In this document: positions 1 through 4,262 of the stretch, piece by piece | Layout: each line of letters starts with the position of its first letter | How positions within the stretch are numbered: the first letter of the stretch is position 1 | Assembly (NCBI GenBank): GCA_947458675.1 | Contig: CANHAW010000136.1 | Span: forward strand, 1 to 6,290 | Length of the DNA: 6,290 bases | Source of the DNA: Beijerinckiaceae bacterium | Lineage (GTDB): Bacteria; Pseudomonadota; Alphaproteobacteria; Rhizobiales; Beijerinckiaceae | Direction of reading: 5' to 3' | Translations under genes and position numbers: made by a program | The notes under the pieces: model-generated | Told to the model about the DNA's origin: nothing | The model's input: the letters and a program-made list of their open reading frames with translations, nothing else | Databases searched by the model: none

Positions 1-639
1 CGCGAGCCCCATATGGCGACCACTTTTCTGGGCGCGCGCGAAGATGGCTATCCGGGCATTACCATCGGCCTTGTGGGGCTGGGCCGTATTGCCACACGCG
101 TTTCGCAATTGCTGGCGCCCTGGCGCGTCAAGGTCATTGCTTATGATCCCTATGCCGAACCCGCGCGCTTCCAGCTCACGGGCGTGAAGCGGGTGGATTA
201 TGAAACCCTTCTGCGTGAATCCGATGTCGTCTCCTACCATGTCGTTCTGACGAAAGAGACGCGTTTCATGCTGCGCGAGGAGCAGATCGCGCTGATGAAA
301 CCCTCGGCCTTTGTCATCAATACGGCGCGCGGCAAAGTGATCGACGAGGCGGCCGTGGCCAAAGCCATTGCCGAGGGCCGGCTTCGCGGGGCCGCCATCG
401 ATGCTTTCGAGGAAGAGCCTCTGGGCATGGATTCGCCTCTGCGCCAGCTCGGCGACAAAGTGCTGCTTGCGCCCCATTCCGCCTCTTTCAACGAGGGCGG
501 CGAATTGCGGCCGGGCATCCAATGGGCGACGCGGGCCGTCTTGTCGGCTTTACGCGGCGAAATTCCTGATAATGTTTATAACAAGGAAGTCATTCCGCGC
601 TGGCGCGAACGCTTCGGCGGCGCCAGCGTGATCGGATGA
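1..639 (+). CDS. D-2-hydroxyacid dehydrogenase, NAD-binding, 5'-truncated by window edge
   Basis: This is the C-terminal two thirds of an NAD(P)-dependent D-2-hydroxyacid dehydrogenase (SerA/GhrB-like superfamily), which interconverts a 2-oxoacid and a D-2-hydroxyacid in the cytoplasm. The frame is open to base 1 and 212 codons are visible, against about 310-340 residues for the family, so the first Met at 13 is unlikely to be the true start. A Rossmann motif (GLVGLGRIA, about 67-93) is followed by VIAYDPY, whose Asp suggests NAD preference. The catalytic triad is visible: Arg in NTARGKVID (codon 328-330), Glu in DAFEEEP (415-417) and His in APHSAS (475-477). The last Gly of the usual GxGxxG is Ala, a tolerated variant. 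The stop lies 47 nt before the preferred start of the GMC gene, so co-transcription is likely. The exact substrate cannot be told from this part; phosphoglycerate, glyoxylate/hydroxypyruvate and other 2-oxoacid reductases share these motifs. Confidence 0.92.
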   Translation, partial: REPHMATTFLGAREDGYPGITIGLVGLGRIATRVSQLLAPWRVKVIAYDPYAEPARFQLTGVKRVDYETLLRESDVVSYHVVLTKETRFMLREEQIALMKPSAFVINTARGKVIDEAAVAKAIAEGRLRGAAIDAFEEEPLGMDSPLRQLGDKVLLAPHSASFNEGGELRPGIQWATRAVLSALRGEIPDNVYNKEVIPRWRERFGGASVIG

Positions 640-676
640 CAAAGACGCCGGAACAAGGCGTCGCAACCAAAGAAGC

Positions 677-685
677 AAGGCAGGG
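677..685 (+). promoter_or_regulatory. Ribosome binding site deciding the GMC start
   Basis: AAGGCAGGG lies just upstream of the ATG at 687, with 6 nt between the AAGG core and the start codon. The alternative in-frame ATG at 636, which overlaps the preceding stop as ATGA, has no comparable purine-rich site. This supports starting the GMC protein at 687. Confidence 0.6.
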
Positions 686-686
686 C

Positions 687-2312
687 ATGTCACATCTGGA
701 TTATGATTACATCATCGTTGGCGCAGGCTCGGCAGGCTGCGTTCTGGCCAACCGTTTGTCGGCCGACGGGTCGAGCGTTCTTTTGCTGGAAGCCGGCGGG
801 AGCGATTTCAATCCGCTCATCCATATTCCTCTCGGCATGGGCAAGATGCATGAATATGGCATGCATGATTGGGGTTTCCATACCGAGCCGGAACCCAATC
901 TGAACAATCGCCAGATCGAAGCCGCGCGCGGCAAAGTGCTGGGCGGTTCATCCTCGATCAATGTCATGGCCTATACGCGCGGCCATCGCGGCGATTACGA
1001 CCGCTGGGATCGCGAAGGCGCCAAAGGCTGGAGCTACAAGGACGTCCTGCCCTATTTCAAAAAAGCCGAGACATGGATCGATGGCGCCAATACGTGGCGC
1101 GGCGGCGAAGGACCGCTGGGCACTGAATGGGCCAGGACAAAAGATCCCCTGTTCGATGCCTGGCTTGAGGCGGGCCAAGCAGCCGGCTTCCCGATGACCG
1201 ATGATTATAATGGAAAGAATGGGGAAGGTTTCGGACGCGGCCAATATACGATCCGCAATGGACGCCGCGCATCGACCTCCAATGCCTATCTCAAGCCCGC
1301 CCGTGCGCGCCGCAATCTCACCGTCGAGACGCGCGCCCATGCCCATCGCATCATTCTGGATGGCAAGACGGCGCGCGGCATCGAATATGAACATCACGGC
1401 ATGATCGTGCGCGCCCATGCGCGGCGCGAAGTCATTCTGGCGAGCGGCACATTCAAGACGCCGCATTTGCTCATGCTTTCAGGCATCGGCCCGGCGGAAG
1501 AATTGCGCCGGCACGGGATTGGCATCGTCGAAAACCTGCCGGTCGGCCACAATCTCCAGGACCATCTCGCCGTGCTGATCATGTGGCACCGGCTGCATGA
1601 TGGCCCCTTCCGGCACTCGATGCGCTTCGACCGGATGGCTCTGTCGATGCTGCAGGCCTATTTCTTCGGCGCGGGTGCCGGCACTGTCGTGCCCGGCGGG
1701 CTGCATGCTTTCGTCAAGACGCAGGCCGGTATCGATGTGCCGGATATTGAATTCATGTTCCGCGGCCTGCCGACAGATGCCCATCTGTGGTTCCCGCTGC
1801 TGCGGCCCGGCTACAAGGATGGCTATGGCATTCGCCCTGCTTTGCTTCATCCCAAGAGCCGCGGCACGATCAAGCTCGGCTCCACCGATCCCAACGAGCC
1901 GATGCGGATCCATTATAATTTTCTCTCGCATCCCGACGATTTGCCGCTGCTGCGCAATGGTTTCAAACATGCCCGCGATGTCGGCAATCAGAAACCGCTC
2001 GATTCCTATCGCGGCGAAGAGCGTACGCCCGGCCCGAAGGTCAAGACCGATGCCGAGATCGACGCCTATATCCGGCGCACTGCAGTTACCGCGCATCATC
2101 CCGCCGGCACCTGCAAAATGGGCGAGGGCGAAGATTGCGTCGTCGACAGCCAGATGAAGGTGCGCGGCATATCCGGCCTGCGCATCGTCGATGCCTCGGC
2201 CATGCCCGACATGGTCGGCGCCCATATCAATGCGGCTGTGATCATGATGGCGGAAAAAGCATCCGACATGATCCTCGGCAAGCCGGCCCTGCCGGCGGCA
2301 GAGGGCGCCTGA
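687..2312 (+). CDS. GMC-family FAD-dependent alcohol oxidoreductase (choline dehydrogenase-like)
   Basis: This is a flavoenzyme of the glucose-methanol-choline family, which oxidises a primary alcohol (or hydrated aldehyde) with FAD and passes electrons to oxygen or a quinone/dye acceptor. With the start at 687 it has 541 residues, normal for bacterial members (about 530-560). An upstream in-frame ATG at 636 would add 17 residues, but the FAD motif normally begins almost at the N-terminus, as it does from 687 (DYDYIIVGAGSAGCVLANRL). Further evidence: LLLEAGG for the FAD ribose, GMC signature 1 (ARGKVLGGSSSINVMAYTRG), signature 2 (GTFKTPHLLMLSGIGP), and the C-terminal active site HHPAGTCKMG followed by DASAMPDMVGAHINAA. 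The catalytic pair by alignment from memory is His471 and His513. There is no signal peptide, so it is probably cytoplasmic. Names such as choline dehydrogenase are commonly over-assigned here; the real substrate is unknown. Confidence 0.93.
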   Translation: MSHLDYDYIIVGAGSAGCVLANRLSADGSSVLLLEAGGSDFNPLIHIPLGMGKMHEYGMHDWGFHTEPEPNLNNRQIEAARGKVLGGSSSINVMAYTRGHRGDYDRWDREGAKGWSYKDVLPYFKKAETWIDGANTWRGGEGPLGTEWARTKDPLFDAWLEAGQAAGFPMTDDYNGKNGEGFGRGQYTIRNGRRASTSNAYLKPARARRNLTVETRAHAHRIILDGKTARGIEYEHHGMIVRAHARREVILASGTFKTPHLLMLSGIGPAEELRRHGIGIVENLPVGHNLQDHLAVLIMWHRLHDGPFRHSMRFDRMALSMLQAYFFGAGAGTVVPGGLHAFVKTQAGIDVPDIEFMFRGLPTDAHLWFPLLRPGYKDGYGIRPALLHPKSRGTIKLGSTDPNEPMRIHYNFLSHPDDLPLLRNGFKHARDVGNQKPLDSYRGEERTPGPKVKTDAEIDAYIRRTAVTAHHPAGTCKMGEGEDCVVDSQMKVRGISGLRIVDASAMPDMVGAHINAAVIMMAEKASDMILGKPALPAAEGA

Positions 2313-2320
2313 CACGCATT

Positions 2321-2365
2321 CATGAACCTGCCTGCTGGCCATGATTGCCAGCAGGCAGGCTCATG
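2321..2365 (+). terminator. Long stem-loop just after the GMC stop codon (terminator-like or mRNA-stabilising)
   Basis: The arms 2327-2339 (CCTGCCTGCTGGC) and 2347-2359 (GCCAGCAGGCAGG) pair perfectly over 13 bp around a 7-nt loop (CATGATT). The stem extends outward through one A/C mismatch to CATGA (2321-2325) with TCATG (2361-2365), for 18 paired bases out of 19. It begins 8 nt after the GMC stop. No T-run follows on either strand, so it is not a classical intrinsic terminator. It could be a partial terminator, an RNA 3'-end protector, or a spacer separating expression of the GMC and glutathione transferase genes. Confidence 0.5.
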
Positions 2366-2378
2366 ACGATAATCGTCA
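2364..2378. promoter_or_regulatory. Perfect palindrome, candidate operator
   Basis: TGACGATAATCGTCA is a perfect inverted repeat with 7-nt arms around a single central A. It sits 31 nt upstream of the glutathione transferase start and shares its first two bases with the end of the preceding hairpin. Size and symmetry fit the binding site of a dimeric helix-turn-helix repressor or activator, but no regulator gene is visible in the window and the site matches no operator I can name with confidence. Confidence 0.4.
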
Positions 2379-2394
2379 GCCAGACCATTGCGAC

Positions 2395-2401
2395 AGGAAA
2401 G
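2395..2401 (+). promoter_or_regulatory. Ribosome binding site deciding the glutathione transferase start
   Basis: AGGAAAG ends 8 nt before the ATG at 2410. The alternative upstream ATG at 2341 lies inside the hairpin loop, is preceded by no purine-rich site, and would add 23 residues absent from the family, so 2410 is chosen. Confidence 0.7.
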
Positions 2402-2409
2402 ACCGCCCC

Positions 2410-3111
2410 ATGATCGACCTGCACTTCTGGCCCACGCCCAACGGCTACAAGATCAGCATCTTTCTTGAAGAGCGCGGGCTCGCCTACAGGCTCTTTCCCG
2501 TCAATATAGGCAAGGGCGAGCAATTCAAGCCGGACTTTTTGAAGATCGCGCCGAATAATCGCATGCCGGCAATTGTCGATCATGCGCCAGCAGACGGCAG
2601 CGCACCTGTCTCGATTTTCGAATCCGGCGCCATTCTTCTCTATCTGGCGGAAAAGACCGGCCATTATATGGCAAGCGACCTGCGTGGGCGCGTGCGGACG
2701 ATCGAATGGCTGTTCTGGCAAATGGGCGGCCTTGGCCCCATGGCGGGACAAAACCATCACTTCAGCCAATATGCGCCCGAAAAAATTCCCTATGCGATCG
2801 AACGATATGTGAAAGAAACCAATCGCCTCTACGGCGTGCTCGATCGCCAACTGGCAAAACACGAGCATGTCGCAGGCGATTATTCCATCGCCGACATGGC
2901 CTGCTACCCGTGGGTTGTGCCGCATGAGCGGCAGGGACAGAACCTCGACGATTTCCCCCATGTGAAACGCTGGTTCGAAGCCATGAAGGCGCGCCCAGCC
3001 GTGATCCGCGCTTATGAAAAGGGCGAGGCCATCCGGCGCGAGGCGACCATGACCGACGAAGAAAAGAAAGTGCTCTTCGGCCAGACCGCGCAATCGACGC
3101 AGCCCCGCTGA
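2410..3111 (+). CDS. yfcG: Nu-class glutathione transferase, YfcG-like disulfide-bond oxidoreductase
   Basis: This is a cytoplasmic glutathione transferase of the Nu class, whose E. coli members YfcG and YghU have glutathione-dependent disulfide reductase and some peroxidase activity. The 233 residues open with MIDLHFWPTPNGYKISIFLE, closely matching YfcG as I recall it, including Thr9 and Asn11, which contact glutathione in that class instead of a catalytic Tyr/Ser/Cys. The thioredoxin-like domain covers about residues 1-85, with the cis-proline motif MPAI (52-55) and the gamma-glutamyl-binding ESG (71-73). The helical domain follows, with the conserved GLGPMAGQNHHF stretch (107-118) and the capping box SIAD (159-162). 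The C-terminal tail has VLFGQ, usual in alphaproteobacterial homologues. It lies 97 nt after the GMC gene, behind a hairpin and palindrome, so it may have its own control. A role in protecting against or processing reactive aldehydes from the neighbouring oxidoreductase is inference. The symbol denotes family resemblance, not proven orthology. Confidence 0.92.
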   Translation: MIDLHFWPTPNGYKISIFLEERGLAYRLFPVNIGKGEQFKPDFLKIAPNNRMPAIVDHAPADGSAPVSIFESGAILLYLAEKTGHYMASDLRGRVRTIEWLFWQMGGLGPMAGQNHHFSQYAPEKIPYAIERYVKETNRLYGVLDRQLAKHEHVAGDYSIADMACYPWVVPHERQGQNLDDFPHVKRWFEAMKARPAVIRAYEKGEAIRREATMTDEEKKVLFGQTAQSTQPR

Positions 3112-3151
3112 GAGGCTTTGGCCGCCAGTCGGTATAAGCGAAAATCTTCGA

Positions 3152-3180
3152 TTTACGACTGCCCGCAGCAGGGCTAGCAT
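3152..3180 (+). promoter_or_regulatory. Weak sigma70-type promoter candidate for the TRAP genes
   Basis: TTTACG (3152-3157) and TAGCAT (3175-3180) are separated by 17 nt, and each matches four of six consensus positions. It lies in the 117-nt gap between the glutathione transferase and the TAXI binding protein, the most plausible place for a separate TRAP promoter. Matches this weak occur by chance, so this is only a candidate. Transcription could equally continue from upstream, as no terminator was seen in this gap. Confidence 0.25.
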
Positions 3181-3216
3181 CGGTACCGAGCTCCACCTCA
3201 ATAAGGGAGCCGGCCC

Positions 3217-3225
3217 AAGGGAGGA
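3217..3225 (+). promoter_or_regulatory. Strong ribosome binding site of the TAXI binding protein
   Basis: AAGGGAGGA is a near-ideal anti-16S match ending 3 nt before the ATG at 3229. It fixes the start and suggests efficient translation, as expected for a periplasmic binding protein. Confidence 0.7.
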
Positions 3226-3228
3226 CCT

Positions 3229-4179
3229 ATGAATCGCGCCCCGATTGCGGGGCTGCGCGCAGGCGTTGCGGCAGCCCTCGTCTCCATCGCTCTCGCCAGC
3301 CCGGCGCTGGCCGATATGAAATTTTCCACCGGACGCCAAGGCGGCTCGCAATATCCTGTGAGCGTCGCGCTGTCTCAGGTGCTTGAGAAAGTACCGGGCG
3401 TCGGCAGCGTCAGCCTCATCCCCGGCGGCGGCGCGGCCAATGTCGTGGCTGTGGATGTCGGCCAGGCACATATGGGCATCACGCTTTCCAACAGCGCGCG
3501 CGATGGCTTGGTCGGCAACCCGCCCTACAAGTCGAAGACCGACAACATCGTCCAGCTTTTCGCACTCCAAGCCTTCAAGGTCGCTGTCATCGTGGGCGAG
3601 GATTCCCCCATCAAGACCTTCAAGGATCTCGCCGGCAAGAAGATCAATGCAGGCCCGAAGGGCTTCACCATTGTCGAACTCGCCGACAAGCTCTTCACGA
3701 TGGAGAAGATCAAGGTCAATATGCAATATCTGCAGATTGGCGCAGCGGTTGAGCAATTCAAGGACGGCAATATCGACGGCTTCATCTATTCGCCATCGGA
3801 TAAATTCGCCGCCTTTATCGATCTCGCGCAATCGCGCAAGGTCCGGCTCATCCAGATTCCTGATGCGATCATCGACGAGATGATCAAGCAGGATCCAAGC
3901 TTCTATGTGACGCAATGGCCGGCTGAGAAAAGCGACTATAAAAATCTCAGCAATGTCGTGAAGACGATCGGCTATCCCAACATTATCATTGCCAACAAAA
4001 ATATGGTCAGCGAGCAGCAGGCCTATGCAATGACAAAAGCGGCCGCCGAAAATATGGAAACATTGGGCGCGGTCGAGCCGGATTTGCGCGGCTGGGATCT
4101 GAAAAATATGGCGACTGAAGTCGGCATTCCGATTCATCCCGGATCCATGCGCTATTTCAAAGAGCGCGGCTGGCGCTGA
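3229..4179 (+). CDS. TRAP transporter substrate-binding protein, TAXI family
   Basis: This is the periplasmic receptor of a tripartite ATP-independent periplasmic (TRAP) transporter of the TAXI (TRAP-associated extracytoplasmic immunogenic) type, which captures a ligand and delivers it to the membrane permease encoded downstream. Its 316 residues match the family length of about 310-330. A signal peptide is clear: Arg-containing N-terminus, hydrophobic stretch about residues 11-24, and cleavage after ASPALA (residue 28). The mature protein opens with the TAXI-type GRQGGSQYPVSVALSQVL segment. Then come a Gly-rich loop (IPGGGAANVVAVDVGQAHMG), the lobe segment FKDLAGKKINAGPKG, FKDGNIDGFIY, and a C-terminal domain with IGYPNIIIANKNM and IPIHPGSMRYFKERGW, where a conserved closing helix is usual. 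Few TAXI ligands are known (glutamate and other dicarboxylates among them), so the substrate is left open. The permease follows after 83 nt, with a hairpin between them. Confidence 0.95.
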   Translation: MNRAPIAGLRAGVAAALVSIALASPALADMKFSTGRQGGSQYPVSVALSQVLEKVPGVGSVSLIPGGGAANVVAVDVGQAHMGITLSNSARDGLVGNPPYKSKTDNIVQLFALQAFKVAVIVGEDSPIKTFKDLAGKKINAGPKGFTIVELADKLFTMEKIKVNMQYLQIGAAVEQFKDGNIDGFIYSPSDKFAAFIDLAQSRKVRLIQIPDAIIDEMIKQDPSFYVTQWPAEKSDYKNLSNVVKTIGYPNIIIANKNMVSEQQAYAMTKAAAENMETLGAVEPDLRGWDLKNMATEVGIPIHPGSMRYFKERGWR

Positions 4180-4189
4180 GGAAAAACAA

Positions 4190-4213
4190 ACGGCCCCGCA
4201 ACCGCGGGGCCGT
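4190..4213 (+). terminator. GC-rich stem-loop between binding protein and permease
   Basis: ACGGCCCCGC (4190-4199) pairs perfectly with GCGGGGCCGT (4204-4213) around the tetraloop AACC, starting 10 nt after the binding-protein stop. On the plus strand only CTTG follows, so it is a poor intrinsic terminator there. Read on the minus strand, the stem is followed by TTTGTTTTTC, a good T-run. The likely role in the forward direction is partial termination or protection of the upstream mRNA, giving more binding protein than permease; the opposite-strand reading would block antisense transcripts. No minus-strand gene is present to need it. Confidence 0.6.
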
Positions 4214-4250
4214 CTTGCAGTACGGCACAACAAGACGCCGGCTGCCTGGG

Positions 4251-4255
4251 AGGAG
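4251..4255 (+). promoter_or_regulatory. Ribosome binding site of the TRAP permease
   Basis: AGGAG, within the longer GGGAGGAG at 4248-4255, precedes the ATG at 4263 with a 7-nt spacer. It supports this start for a gene whose stop is not visible in the window. Confidence 0.65.
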
Positions 4256-4262
4256 TTTGGGC

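Noticed and set aside
636..686. Start of the GMC protein at 636, overlapping the previous stop as ATGA.
   Set aside because: The overlap is attractive for translational coupling, but the 17 added residues are not family-like and the ATG at 687 has a better ribosome site and the expected N-terminus. It remains possible.
846..866. Inverted repeat ATGCATG / CATGCAT with a 7-nt loop.
   Set aside because: It lies inside the GMC coding region, where repeated Met-His codons (MHEYGMH) produce it; there is no sign of a regulatory role.
1479..2342. A 287-codon minus-strand open frame opposite the GMC gene.
   Set aside because: It is fully antisense to conserved GMC motifs, has no ribosome site that stands out, and has no recognisable protein features.
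2341..2409. Start of the glutathione transferase at 2341.
   Set aside because: That ATG is in the loop of the hairpin with no ribosome site; AGGAAAG and the YfcG-like N-terminus point to 2410.
3173..3193. GCTAGC followed closely by GGTACCGAGCTC, which matches the KpnI-SacI part of common cloning polylinkers and might suggest vector contamination.
   Set aside because: The match is only 12 nt, flanked by sequence that does not continue as a polylinker, and it lies in a normal gap between genes that belong together. Chance is more likely; an alignment to vector sequences and relatives would settle it.
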